From Schistosoma haematobium (taxonomy: Eukaryota; Platyhelminthes; Trematoda; Strigeidida; Schistosomatidae): a DNA stretch of 64,000 nt. Below the pieces are notes generated by a model. That model saw nothing but the letters and a program-made list of their open reading frames with translations. It had not been told where the DNA came from and did not search any database. Below are positions 12,205-23,961 of this stretch, in pieces (positions within the stretch are counted from its first letter, which is position 1; each line of letters begins with the position of its first letter). The stretch is taken from NCBI RefSeq assembly GCF_000699445.3, contig NC_067195.1, forward strand, positions 68,940,591 to 69,004,590, in the 5' to 3' direction. Made by a program: the position numbers and the translations under genes.

Positions 12205-12370
12205 AACTTGAACCAAATCGACGAGCAAAACGTAGGATTAAATTCAGACTTAATCTTTGAGATTTTACTGATACACTATTCCTTTTATATCTTACACCAA
12301 CTCCATGCCTAAATATTGTAAAACTATTCATCCCTAACCTAAACGAAATTTCCTATAAATGTATGACTAT
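12205..12370 (+). repeat. Repeat family R57, diverged copy
   Basis: This aligns with 57140-57290, sharing for example ACCAAATYG, GATTTTAC and AATACTATGAAACKATYC-like words at the same spacing. Other copies are at 14030-14165 and 43620-43865. The family may be a Penelope-like 3' region, but I cannot prove that. Confidence 0.5.
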
Positions 12371-12507
12371 TTTGAATTCTTCTTGATTATCATTTCAATT
12401 TGACATTACTTAATATAAACTATACTAAATCATCAGTTCCCATACTGTAGAATTTAATAATGATCATTTCAATTATTTGATAGACATTTAACGTTTTTCT
12501 AGCAAAT

Positions 12508-12818
12508 AGTGACAAGCCGTTATCAGTGGAGTTCAACCAGGTCTGTTATGAGATATCAGCTCACTAAAGACAATGGTGTACGGTGGCGCAACGTCGTGGA
12601 TTGCTTGAAGTTAGACATTAACACCAATGGATCCCGGCCAGGTCAGTGGTCTGATGATTAAGTGCTCGCGCGCGAAACCAGTAGGTCCTGGGTTCGAATC
12701 CCACGAGGCGCGGGGTCGTGGATGCACACTGCTGAGGAGTCCCATGCTAGGACGAAACGGTCGTCCAGTGCTTCCAGGTTTTCCATGGTGTTCTAGCTTC
12801 AATTGGCTCATGATTTGA
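12508..12818 (+). mobile_element. tRNA-like SINE (copy 6), best-preserved
   Basis: Leader with CAGTGGAGTTCAACCAGGTC, tRNA-like segment with A-box-like GGTCTGATGATTAAGTGC and B box GGTTCGAATCCC, an intact hammerhead and the 3' end TTGGCTCATGATT. This is the clearest example in the window that a Pol III type head and a complete ribozyme sit in one short element. Confidence 0.9.
12727..12770 (+). ncRNA. Hammerhead ribozyme motif in SINE copy 6 (intact)
   Basis: Stem I is CACTG (12727-12731) with CAGTG (12766-12770). The core CTGAGGA occupies 12732-12738. Stem II is GTCC (12739-12742) with GGAC (12750-12753), loop of seven. GAA is 12754-12756, stem III ACGG (12757-12760) with TCGT (12761-12764), cleavage triplet GTC (12763-12765). 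Every consensus position of the type I hammerhead is present. Stem III has essentially no loop, as in the Sm-alpha ribozyme, so cleavage may be more efficient in dimers. Confidence 0.8.
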
Positions 12819-12919
12819 TAATAAATTCGTAGAAAAAGAGATCCCTTCGCTGAAGTTCGTGTTTTTAATTGTTGAGTAATGTTCATCTTACAATATTGAT
12901 TAGTTCTATTACCCTTTTA

Positions 12920-13085
12920 TAATATTTGAAAGTATTTGAATTATAGTACGAACTAAGATTCCCAGAAATAACGCAATTGAATCAAGAATTACGACACAAG
13001 CACAAACGAATGTATTGTATTTGGAATTCGAAATCGAGAATTCAACAAGTACAAAGATATCATTATTTCGTACAAACACCACACC
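12920..13085 (-). repeat. Dispersed repeat, inverted relative of 10313-10480
   Basis: Reverse-complement match to the block at 10.3-10.5 kb, 2.4 kb apart. Family unknown. Confidence 0.7.
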
Positions 13086-14029
13086 TTTCCATGAATGTAT
13101 ACATATTGATAGAGGGGGATTTTGAGAGGGAAAAAATGAATTGACAAAATCATTACATAAATTATAAATTTACATAAATAGTACCGTTTACTCTTGATTA
13201 AACAATCGATTAGAAATCAATTAAAGTCTAGAATATCTGTGTTTTCTCTTCATTTATTTCTTTGATCTAGCTAAAAAAACATAGTTGTAATTAGTTAACC
13301 GGAAGTTATTTTAGACATTTCCTACTAAGAGACTGTACTTGCATTTGTTTTTATTTTCAATCATACATTGAAGACTGTTTGTAAAATTAGCTAAGAAATC
13401 GATGCAAAATCAAAACAAATTTTGACTGACTAACATTTGAATTAAATTATGATAAGAAATACATAATATTAAAACTTTATGTATGTTTTAAAGACAAAAC
13501 GATTTATACATTCGTACTGAACATATATAGATAACCATAGGATATATCTGATTTCTTAAAAGAATAATCTTGTACACAGAGCTTGTAAAAGAGAATGAAT
13601 TGAACTAATGGGGTTTTGAGGAAGCTAAGTGAATTTTTAGGTTGTATTTATTATAAGTTGATCTGAGTTGGAGTCCAGCTGAACAGCTGTTTCATCATGG
13701 TATGAAAATGCTCAATACTATCAGGGATTTAACTTACGATATTTAGATTGACTTAAACTTAATTTCAGTAAAAGTTATTGAAAATAGTATGGTGATAAAA
13801 GTTTTTCTTATATCATTGATACATAATTAAACTGGATTGGTTGAATAAAGAAAAAGTTTTTAAAGATTATTTCATTGATGTATAACTAATGTTTATTGTA
13901 ATCAAACTGTTACAGAACGTTATACTTGCCTATGATCAGCAGTGTAACATAATAAGATGACAACTAATGACACGTGATTAAGGATTCTAAACAAAACGAA
14001 ATATTTACTATAACTAGTTTTCTTATAAA
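13086..14029. other. Anonymous DNA
   Basis: No gene. A short stretch at 13660-13730 (GAGTCCAGCTGAACAGCTGT) resembles the downstream region of other flatworm retroelements, but the match is too short to assign. Confidence 0.45.
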
Positions 14030-14165
14030 TAAGAACTTTCGTCTAAATTTGAACGAATAGTTTCACAATATTTGGGCGCCGAGTTAATATGAGACATTAA
14101 AGAGGAAGAGTGTTGGATTTACTTCAAGTTCTTTCGCTGAGATTTTACAAATACATTCTTCCTCA
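14030..14165 (-). repeat. Repeat family R57, copy
   Basis: The plus reading AACTTTCGTCTAAATTTG, then ATTTGGGCGCCGAGTT and TGGATTTACTTCAAGTTCTT is the reverse complement of 57150-57290. Confidence 0.7.
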
Positions 14166-14352
14166 TTAGTTTTCTCATAGTTTAGGGGCATATTACTCTA
14201 TAGTATAAACGAAGGCATTAAAGAATACTGAGTCATCTGCTTTAATTATTTATTTGAGATAATGTTTACTGTGTGATATTGATCATGAAATAAAGATGAA
14301 AAGTTTCCGCGATATCATAGTTATTTTAAATCTCTAGAATGGTTATGCTAAT

Positions 14353-14470
14353 CAGTCAGTCAGTCAGTCAGTCAGTAACAACGTAGAACTTCGTACGTAC
14401 GTACATCAGTTCCAGTTGCCACACCACCTTAGCACAGAGATGCAGTTGTCGATTCAAATCCCGTAGTGGT
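14353..14470 (-). mobile_element. RTE-like 3' end with (ACTG)n tail
   Basis: A (CAGT)n run at 14353-14378 is followed by AACAACGTAGAAC and GCCACACCACC, the same order as the 3' end of the RTE fragment at 59553. On the minus strand this is a 3' UTR ending in an (ACTG)n tail. The 5' boundary is unclear and may extend further towards 14660. Confidence 0.65.
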
Positions 14471-14884
14471 AGAGGTAGCAAGAGTATAAGCAGTAATAGG
14501 GAAGATTAGAGTTTGGAGATGTTATTTAAAGAGTATAATCCAGTGAAATAAATTTGGAAAGAGGAAAAAAGGGACATGGAGAATTCAGAAGATTAGAATC
14601 TGGGAGAACTTAATACAAATCAGAACGCAATTATTAAAGTCTGTCAACGTGGTACTCAAACTCTATACATTTACAAAAACTTGTTTAAAAATAAAATCGT
14701 CAAATTTATTTCAAGGAACACTGCACTGTGACAAAGCACGACTGGTGTAACTAGGTAATCAAATTTATTAACGGTGGTTATATTAGAATCAAAAAAAGAT
14801 CCAAGAAAATTTGAAAAAATTAGACTGAAAGAATACAAATAAGACAGTAGACAATCCACTAAATATAATAGTGTTATTCAAGAC

Positions 14885-15240
14885 CACCAATGAATCAATG
14901 TAAGACCATCATTGAAAACCTGAAGGCACTGGACGGCAGACACGTCCTAGTATGAAACTACTCAGCAGAGCGCATCCATGATCCACTTGCGCGATTCAAA
15001 CCCAAGACATATCGGTCTCACGCAAGAACGCATAATCGCTATACCACTGACATGGCCGGCATCTACCGGTATCAATGTCTCACTTAAATCAATCCAGGAA
15101 ATCGGGCCACACATCTTCCACTGTCTTCAGTGAGTCACTGTCTCACACCGGACACGGTTGAACTCCACTGGTCACAGCTTCTCACTAGAACTCCAGGAAA
15201 TTCATCTTTAAGTTACTTACTAGTGAGCACATGGTCATTG
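14885..15240 (-). mobile_element. tRNA-like SINE (copy 7)
   Basis: Minus-strand copy with full leader (reverse complement of CAGTGGAGTTCAACCGTGTC) and tRNA-like segment. The hammerhead region is damaged in the core (CTGAGTA) and in GAAA. It is decayed compared with copy 6. Confidence 0.82.
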
Positions 15241-15291
15241 TCAGTACAGTGTTGTGAAGTTTGTATAGTTTGATTGAGAATAAAGTTTTCA

Positions 15292-15362
15292 GGTTTTTAA
15301 TGGTGACCTTACATTATTCTATACATGATCTCAATCAAAACATAACAATTTCTACAACCTTA
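15292..15362 (+). mobile_element. tRNA-like SINE 3' fragment
   Basis: CAGGTTTTTAATGGTGACCT followed by CATGATCTCAATCAAAA and the tail with TCTACAACC. This is only the last 70 bases of the subfamily seen at 3.4 kb. A further tail-like piece (AAATCTCTACAAAACCCCTT) lies at 15549-15575. Confidence 0.65.
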
Positions 15363-15647
15363 TACTTATAATATTATTATTTCACATATTTTCTAACATT
15401 TAAATAATTATCAAAACAATGAGATTATCAACTAAACTGTCAACCGATCTTATTTGATAAATCATAACTAAGAATTGAATTGATTTTCAATTTATATAAT
15501 TCAAATATAGTGGGTTAATTCATTCATAGTACAATCAGTGAAATTCCTAAAATCTCTACAAAACCCCTTCTGATAATCATTAAAACTATTATATCAAAGA
15601 AAATCAAATATATAAATGTACAGATATAAAAAAAATCAACCCATTAT

Positions 15648-16363
15648 ACTGCGCGGCAGTCCGTTCTGTTTTAAATTACGGCAGCGAAACATGGCCATTA
15701 AGAGTAGAAGATACTCGTAAGCTACTAGTATTTGACCACAGATGTCTTAGAAATATTGCTGGCGTCAGCCGAGATCACCGGGTAAGTAATAGTGAGGTTC
15801 GACGCAGGATATTAGGGAATGATGGTAAATCAGTTGATGAGATTGTGAATCTTCATCGACTGAGATGGTTGGACCACGTGTTACTTATGCCTGAACACCG
15901 ATCACCACGACGTGGAATGCTAACGGGTGTTGGAGATGGTTGGAAGAAAGTTAGGGGCGGCCAAACCAAAACGTGGCATCAGTGCTTGAAGTCACTAACT
16001 TCTAGTCTGAGCCATGTTGGTAGATGAAGACTACTTGGTTGGGGTCCGCGTGACTATCGTAACCAATGGTTGGAAACTCTTGGTGACATGGCTCAGAATC
16101 GATCACAATGGCGTCGGTGTATACACTCCCTGTCTTCCCTTAAACTAAGAGATTAAAATCGCTTCATATCTTTCTTTCTACGAAATAATTCTTTCTTCCT
16201 GTACTATATCCTTATTACAATCTTTCTTTTATATATTACTACAACTGAATTATCTACTTTTATGAATCCGGTGTCCATCTTGTTGTGTTAATGAGGTATG
16301 GTAACTTGGACTGATGCATATATGTGCCTGGTCCTACGTTGTAGCCGACTGGCTGACTGACTA
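15648..16363 (+). mobile_element. RTE-clade retrotransposon, 5'-truncated 3' end, TSD-flanked
   Basis: A 3' fragment of an RTE element is flanked by the direct repeat AACCCATTAT at 15638-15647 and 16364-16373, a target-site duplication. The 3' UTR follows the ORF end near 16155 and finishes with a short ACTG-type tail (GGCTGACTGACT). The fragment is non-functional because it lacks endonuclease and catalytic reverse transcriptase. Confidence 0.88.
15650..16155 (+). pseudogene. RTE ORF2, C-terminal fragment
   Basis: Translation gives the post-RT region: NYGSETWPLRVEDTRKLLVF, DHRCLRNIAG, then RLRWLDHVLLM (15848-15880), GWKKVRGGQTKTW and, after an in-frame TGA at about 16025-16027 (TGA where relatives have a cysteine codon), LLGWGPRDYRNQWLETLGDM and QNRSQWRRC. 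The same order closes the long ORF at 35.5 kb. It has no catalytic function on its own. Confidence 0.85.
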
Positions 16364-16373
16364 AACCCATTAT

Positions 16374-17227
16374 TCAAATATTTAATAATAAGTAAATAAA
16401 ACAAAATTGACAGTCTCAAATTAATTAAGATACTTTTAGTTTTATTTTTTAGTTTGTTTATAATAAAAAAAAATTTTTTAATAAAAAAATGAGTCTTTTT
16501 ATGATCGATTTTTAAAAAAAAAATTATAAGTACAGTAACGTTTAATGAATTTCAGGGCGTCAATATAGAAATAAGCAATTTCTAATTTATATATATATAC
16601 ATAAATACTCCCTCATCATTGATATGACCCTGTTTATTTATTTATTTATTTATTATACAGACACTATTTACTCTTTTCGATATCGTTTTCTCTTTGTATT
16701 ACTACTACTTTCTATTCATTTTCATTTTATGTAAGTAAATACAACTATATTAAACTTCTTAATATTTATTATATTGTTAAGTTTCTCACTATTTGGAGTA
16801 TCATATTATATTTTCGGTTAGCATAACTCAATCATACTGTAAGCATGAACTATACATACACATATCTATTGAAGTATTGTTATTTTATTTTTACGTAACT
16901 AGGTAACGTATTATGATGTGCAAAATATGTTTATATATGTATATGTGATTATCGAATTCGTGCGATGAATTAAGTAATATAATATTGTTTTAAAATAGAC
17001 TAATAACTGATGATTATTATCGAAAACATTTATAATAATTTAATTTCCATTTATTAAAATAAACACACACACACACAAAAGTAATAATAATAATAATAAT
17101 TTAATAGTATTATCCTACACTTAATTTTTTTTATTTTCATATAAACTATGGACACTTTAAAAGAATATTACAAATATTTGTTTATCAAATATGCTATGTT
17201 TTCGTTTTTTAATTTTATCAGTCTGAT
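16374..17227. other. Anonymous A+T-rich DNA with microsatellites
   Basis: Runs include (TTTA)n at 16632-16652, (CA)n at 17062-17078 and (TAA)n at 17084-17098. No gene. Confidence 0.6.
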
Positions 17228-17506
17228 AAAGGGTTATGAGATAGTAACTCACAGATGACAATGGTGGATGTGTCGCACAATTAGTTGCAGATAGACATTA
17301 ACACTGTTGGATGCCGGCCAGGTCAGTAGTCTAGTGGTTAAGTGCTCGCGTGCGAGTCTCATAGGTTCTGGGTTCGAATCCCGCGAGGTGAGGTCGTGGA
17401 CGCTCATTGCTGAGAAGTTTCACGATAGGACGAAACGGCCATACAGTGCTTTCAGGTTTTCCATGATGTTCTAGCTTCAATTGACTTATGATCTCAACTA
17501 TTGAAA
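17228..17506 (+). mobile_element. tRNA-like SINE (copy 8)
   Basis: Leader, tRNA-like segment with A-box-like TAGTCTAGTGGTTAAGTGC and B box GGTTCGAATCCCG, and the 3' end TTGACTTATGATCTCAACT. Ribozyme core reads CTGAGAA at 17410-17416, which breaks the consensus. Confidence 0.87.
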
Positions 17507-17694
17507 TTATTTTATTTAGTTATTTATGTGTATGTGCAACTTGTGACATAAACTAAGACCGTTATTAAAATTTAAATTTGTTTCACTGTTGTGAGATTAC
17601 ATAAATATTCAAATTAACGGAACAGTAAACAATTTTTTTCTTTTCATAAGGATATTGGTAACTATGAAACATTGATAATTTAATCATTTATTAA

Positions 17695-18955
17695 GACATC
17701 AAATAAGAAAGATTAGTTCAGCGAAGAGTTCTATTTTCGACGAATCCATTTTCAAAGCTGTACGATCGCAAATATATATATATATACTTGTTTTACAGGA
17801 TGATAATAATTACAATAATATTGATAATAACCTTCGGTTAGACATGGTGACAGTGAGTTAGAATAAACAAAGATATTTAAGGAAAGTTTAATGATCGTTT
17901 GATTGGTAATGGCTTAAGTATTCATCAAAAATAGGGGAATTATCATTGGGACAGGATGGCTCAGTATGATAAGATAAATTGTTGAAATTGAGAATAAATG
18001 TAATCGTGATGATCGTAAAAACAGAAATTAACCCCTTGGAGTAGAAGATGAAAGGAGAAGGTGGAAGGCAAAGCAGATGGCTGTATAGGAAGAAAAATAT
18101 GAAGAAAGAGAAAACAAAAAAATTCAAAAGACATTAAGACCATAATGCATTTACCAATTTACCTGCTCATGTGGAACTAAATATATAGGTCGTTCAATGC
18201 GTGTGCTATCCAAAAGAATTCAAGAACATTGTCCGGCGTGGCTGAAAAGAGGAGACAATCGTTCAGTATGAAGTTCAATAATCAAACACCTTGTGAACAC
18301 AGGTCACTCGATCAAGACAGACTCTGCGTTCAAAGTCATCTACAAGGTAAGTAGAAGTCTTTCAAAGACAATTACAATGCCTCTTCTTTGCAGTGCCGAA
18401 GCATTAACCATACATCTGGAAAGACCAGAATTGTGTGGGCAAACGAAACTGGTACAACTTTTTCTTCTACCATGGTCCTAATGTCTTTTTTTCTCTTTCT
18501 CATACTCTTCTTCCTTTAGAGACATCTGCTTCACCTTCCATCTTCCCCTTAAATCCTCTACCTCTAACTGGTTCATTCTGTTTCCACGATCATTCTGATT
18601 ACATTTGATCTCAATTCCAACATTTTATCTTATCATACTGAGCCAACCATCCCCATTGATAATTTTTTGGTGAATACTTAAGCCATTAACAGTCAAACGA
18701 TTATTAAACTGTCCTTGCTTTATAAAAATTTTTTTAAATACCTTTGTTGATTTAACCTTACTGTCACAATGTCTAACCGAAGGTTATTACCAATATTATT
18801 GTAATTATTATCATCCTGTAGTGTAATCGGAATGATCATCTCTATTTCAACATTTAATCTTATCATGCTGAGCCATCATTTCCCAATTATAATTTTCCTA
18901 TCTATCTTTTGATGAAAATAGAACTCTTCGCTGAACTAATCTTTCTTATTTAACT
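17695..18955 (+). mobile_element. Penelope-like element remnant between long inverted arms
   Basis: A GIY-YIG remnant (18149-18480) sits between arms 17695-18130 and 18485-18955 that are reverse complements of each other, for example AATAACCTTCGGTTAGACAT at 17827 against its complement near 18770. Inside the right arm a segment is present twice in tandem (around 18595-18670 and 18825-18900). Inverted and tandem terminal repeats of this sort are known for Penelope-like elements, where they act as pseudo-LTRs. Confidence 0.7.
18149..18480 (+). pseudogene. GIY-YIG endonuclease domain, Penelope-like element
   Basis: The plus frame reads YQFTCSCGTKYIGRSMR, then LSKRIQEH, a TGA at about 18269-18271, and IIKHLVNTGHSIKTDSAFKV. 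It ends with SAEALTIHLERPELCGQTKL, the family's conserved glutamate and PELC-type finish. The cysteine pair before KYIG is typical of these elements. A GTAAGT within the frame near 18346 is probably fortuitous. The domain is degraded; it differs clearly from the GIY-YIG copy at 2.5 kb, so two lineages are present. Confidence 0.78.
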
Positions 18956-19830
18956 AAATCAGTACCGATAAAAAACAGTAACACAACTTTGAAAAATGGC
19001 AATCAAAAACAATTCCAACTAAAATTAATATTACAGTGTTAGACAATTTGTTGTTTTGTGTTACAGAAACATACTGTTTTATTAATATGATGAGCAGTGA
19101 CTTAGTGTGTGAATGATGTAAGAAGTTAATTTTTTTCCCAATAATCTGTAATATGAAATCACATCTTGAAACATTAATAATATTATTCAATCGGTTAGTA
19201 ATATCTATTGTTAATGATAGATGCTGAATTGTATGATAAAATCAATGTGTTCACTCAGTAAGGTATTGATTAATTGATATTAATTACTACCCATTTCAAA
19301 TTACGCAAAAACTGGCTGTTAGTCTGATCTGACTGAAAATAAATGAGAGAAAATGCAGTATTTTCATATATCATTTTGCTTTTCGGTGTTAAATAAATCC
19401 ATATTACCAGTCTTTATGCTATCAGTATTGTCATAGGATGAGAGATCCCAGTACAAAGCACAATTCAATTAAGCCATTTCACAGACATAACATTTACGAT
19501 GATTAATAAAAGTCAATACTCACTGATCATTCACCATAATACCCCATCATTGATAACTAATAATTGTACACAATGAATATCGAAGAGAATATATTGATCT
19601 AAAATTACTATATACATTGAGGGTATTTTAAAAACTCTCAGAGTAACTGACTATATCGTAACAAATGCTTTTAATTTTTGTCAAGTGTAATATTCGATAA
19701 AGCTATTTTCATTCATGTATGAGAATGGGATTCATATATCCAGTTATAAATCTTTATACTACTTAATATTAATTTATCTTTCTATGATTATTATCTACTC
19801 GAAAAAGATCATATACATAATTTAACTTAC
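18956..19830. other. Anonymous DNA
   Basis: No repeat or gene recognised; open frames here are short and compositionally biased. Confidence 0.5.
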
Positions 19831-20110
19831 TTGTAATATTTAAATATGATTTAATCACATCCAAATTAAACCATTGTGTATTAACTGTGGTAATATTTTC
19901 AGAAATATAAACCAATATAATAAAATGTGTAAATATTCTTAATGTTTTATTTATATTCCAAATAGAATTCTGTTTTATTAAATGTTCCAATGGTTGAATT
20001 TCATAATATAGTAATTTATTTTTATGTTTTACAAATTTTATATAATTTAAACTTCCAAATTTTTGATTTACTCTATGATTATTTACAAAAATCTCCACAT
20101 TGTTACTCAT
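19831..20110 (-). CDS. Possible host exon, unknown protein
   Basis: A minus-strand frame opens at 20110 (or at an AG acceptor ending at 20106) and stays open past a consensus splice donor GTAAGT at 19830-19825. A T-rich tract lies upstream of the AG. The peptide is not low complexity: it has charged stretches (FVKHKNKLLYYEIQP), a WNINKT sequon, NITTVNTQWFNLDV and a final NIT sequon, so it could belong to a secreted or membrane ectodomain. The W-F-x-x-D-V pattern recalls a TGF-beta propeptide, but this is a weak impression. Without a neighbouring exon it remains a guess. Confidence 0.3.
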
Positions 20111-20856
20111 TTGATATCATTCGTATTGAATTCAAAATGTATAGCCGTTTGTTTGTTTGTTTTGAAAAAAAAATTAATAAATGATTCAGTAATGTTTAAT
20201 GATATAAAATGTTAAAATTAAAGATTCTCTATTCACTATTAACGACAGTATTCAGTTGAAACAAACAAAAAACCAAAACAATCTCAGATTGTTTGTTTAG
20301 AATACATTGATAACTTAGTTTGGTTGAAGTGAAAAATGAATGATACATAAAACATCATTGATAGTGTAATGATTGATTAAAGTCTAATATCATAATTGTT
20401 TCATTATTTGTTTTATTTTTATTTATTTTTTTATTTTAATATTTTTTATTATTATTTTTACCTCCAGTGTAGTTAATTTCTTATGTGAATCTATTCATTC
20501 ATTTTAAACCAATCAAATTATTAGTTAAGATTAAGATTTTAACCAATCAAATTAAAGTATGGCTAGATTTTTCATTAGATGAGACAAAATACAAAAATAA
20601 AAAATAATATTCATTTATGTAGGAAATAGAATGTAATGTTTTCAAAAAATTATTTTCATGGTTGTTAACCAAATAATACGTTTCTTAAAAAAAATTGTTT
20701 AAGCTTAAATAAGTAGAAAATTATTATAAATATTAATATTTAGTTCATTTGGTGTTGTTTTATTGGTGTATCTTCACATTGTTATTTAACAATGCAATTG
20801 ATCAGTCTTATAACTAATACTTAGTTAGTAAATTAAATACTACTTTCACAGTTGCA
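20111..20856. other. Anonymous A+T-rich DNA
   Basis: Nothing recognisable; long A and T tracts around 20400-20460. Confidence 0.5.
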
Positions 20857-21052
20857 TGATCACTGGGTGGCGATCAATGTCATGCGTGTCTAGTCCTTAT
20901 TAGTGCAAATCGAATGATATCGACCATGTTGCAATGTGTCCACCAGTCTAGGTGACTCGACACTCCATGCACTATTGTGAGATTAGATGGTGGTTGGTGC
21001 ACAAAACCTGAGTCCAGGGTTTCCTGCCGACTACCTCCAACCACCATCTAAA
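20857..21052. repeat. Repeat-like block with terminal hairpin
   Basis: A block of less A+T-rich DNA (GGTGGCGATCAATGTCATGC and following) ends in an inverted repeat: TTAGATGGTGGTTGG at about 20985 and CCAACCACCATCTAA ending at about 21051, with about 35 bases between. Its base composition contrasts with its neighbours, which suggests an inserted element. I cannot name the family. Confidence 0.55.
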
Positions 21053-21390
21053 TACTACTTTATATATATATATATCTTAGTCTAAGAAATATTGATAATA
21101 TTGAGTAAGACAGAATAGTCTATAAACGATATGTATTTTGATTCTTAAATTGTTATATCAGTTGGAGTTACAATAAAAGTTTTATTACGAAAATTCACTG
21201 TATAATTGATATTATAGTTTGATTTGCTGAGAATCTTTTGAATTATTTTGTATAATATTAATAGTTTAGATAATTACAAGAAATCAACAAAAATCTCCGA
21301 ATATAGGTATGCTATTTGATGGAACTTGTCAGTTAGGAGTATTTATAATATTGAGGGAGTTAATGCTTTCTGTGGGATTTAGTGAGATTC

Positions 21391-21670
21391 TAGTGGGGGA
21401 AGAAATCAGGAAGAAGCACTGGAAGTGGATAGGACACACATTGAGGAAAGCACCCAACTGCGTCACAAGGCAAGCCGTCACATGGAATCCTCAAGGCCAA
21501 AGAAGGAGGGGAAGACCAAAGTATACGTTCCGTCGAGAAACGGAGACAGACATGAGAAGACTGAACAAAAATTGGATAGAACTAGAAAGGAAGACCTAGG
21601 GCAGAATGAGTTGGAGAATGCTGATCAGCGGTCTAAGCTCCATTTGGAGTAACAGGCATAAGTAAGTAAA
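21391..21670 (+). mobile_element. Non-LTR retrotransposon 3' end (subfamily NCVTRQAV)
   Basis: The plus frame from about 21391 gives [31 protein letters not shown] and [20 protein letters not shown], the C-terminal tail of a non-LTR ORF. It ends in TAACAGGCATAAGTAAGTAA, an AAGT-type tail. It matches the minus-strand fragment at 52873-53262 better than the other five fragments. Confidence 0.83.
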
Positions 21671-22111
21671 TAAGTTAGAACATTTGGGATAACCATGGGT
21701 CAAATAACAAGATTATAAATAATCTGTATTTTTTCATTAGAATATTTCGCTTATATTATCATACGGCATCATTATTCTTAAAAGTAGATTGTTAGTTCAT
21801 TTCAATTTCTATTTAAAAAGGGCATTATTAATTTATTTCAACGACCTAATGTAAAACATTTATATAAGTAACTAACATATAAACAATGAATATTTATTAA
21901 CATAAAAGGGAGTATTTTAATGACAATCGTTGATTTTGCCAAGTAATAGATAATAGAATCAGCTTTTCCTACGGTTAATTATAATGTTTTGTATGCATTT
22001 TTATTTAATCATTCAAGTTATCCTTTGACTGAAATAGATATATGTTTTTTTTTTAATTTTAAGAATTTGTATGATTATATAACAAGAAATGAGGATACAT
22101 GTCTCTTAAAT

Positions 22112-22114
<3 letters not shown>

Positions 22115-22163
<49 letters not shown>
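22115..22163. repeat. (TA)n microsatellite
   Basis: An uninterrupted AT dinucleotide run of about 48 bases. Confidence 0.97.
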
Positions 22164-22166
<3 letters not shown>

Positions 22167-22452
22167 ATGATGATGACCTCATAGTTTACTGCATTAATGA
22201 ATGTGTCAATAATGATCATTATTATATTAGGCGGAATATGTCGAAACAAATAAGAAAGACAACAAAATCTTGTTTAAATTAACCTGGATAAATCTTATTT
22301 GTTTTAATCTGACATATGAGGTCATATCTATATCTATATCTAACTATCTATCTGTATATATATATATGGTAAAAGTCAATACATTATTTTATAGAGCTTT
22401 AGTATTGTCTGGTACATTCTATTTTTTATTTTGAATATATACATACGCACGA

Positions 22453-23190
<738 letters not shown>

Positions 23191-23199
23191 GTAAGTAAC

Positions 23200-23961
23200 A
23201 TTAGATTATGATGGAGAAAAATCCTGAATTTACTATTAGTTTAAATTTATATTGCTTAAAAGTCATTTTACTTATGAAGTTCTTGAGTTATAGTTTCTTA
23301 AGGATATGACTAAAAGTAAGTAGTATTGGGAAATTGTTTAACTCTTTATTACTATGTTGTTATTAATTTTATATTAACGCTTAAAAAGCAACGTTTCACT
23401 TTAAAACAAACTTGAAATTTAGTTATCATACGCAGCATACAATAAAAACATGCATAAAAACATGGTGATTCACACTAGTTCAAATGTAATTCATGATTAA
23501 TTGAGTATAAGATTCATAACTAAATTCAATTCTAAGAGCAAAATAAGTAAACATTTAGTTTATTTCACTACAGTTTAGTTTCACAAATATGTCTTAGTAA
23601 AGCCTCAGAAGCATGGACAGGATAACTACATAGTATAACTATCACAGCGAAAGTATTAATCAACATTATATAAGGAACCATTTATTGTCCTAGTTGTTTT
23701 CAATTCTTTGATTAACATGAGTTAGATTGTCTATAAAAAAGAATGGATTTTCACGGAATCTAAGCTAAAGTTTCGTCGTGCATTATATCTTTTGTGCACT
23801 ACACTTAACAGTGATTGGATATAATCATAACTCTAAACGAAATGATTGTAAACTTGAAATAATTTCAGATGAATAATACAACAAAAATATCTCTCTACAT
23901 TTTAACAAACTTTTATTTTATTTTAGTATCAGAAGGAGTCTTTATGGATATTATAGTAAGA
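23200..23961. other. Anonymous DNA
   Basis: Nothing recognised. Confidence 0.5.
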
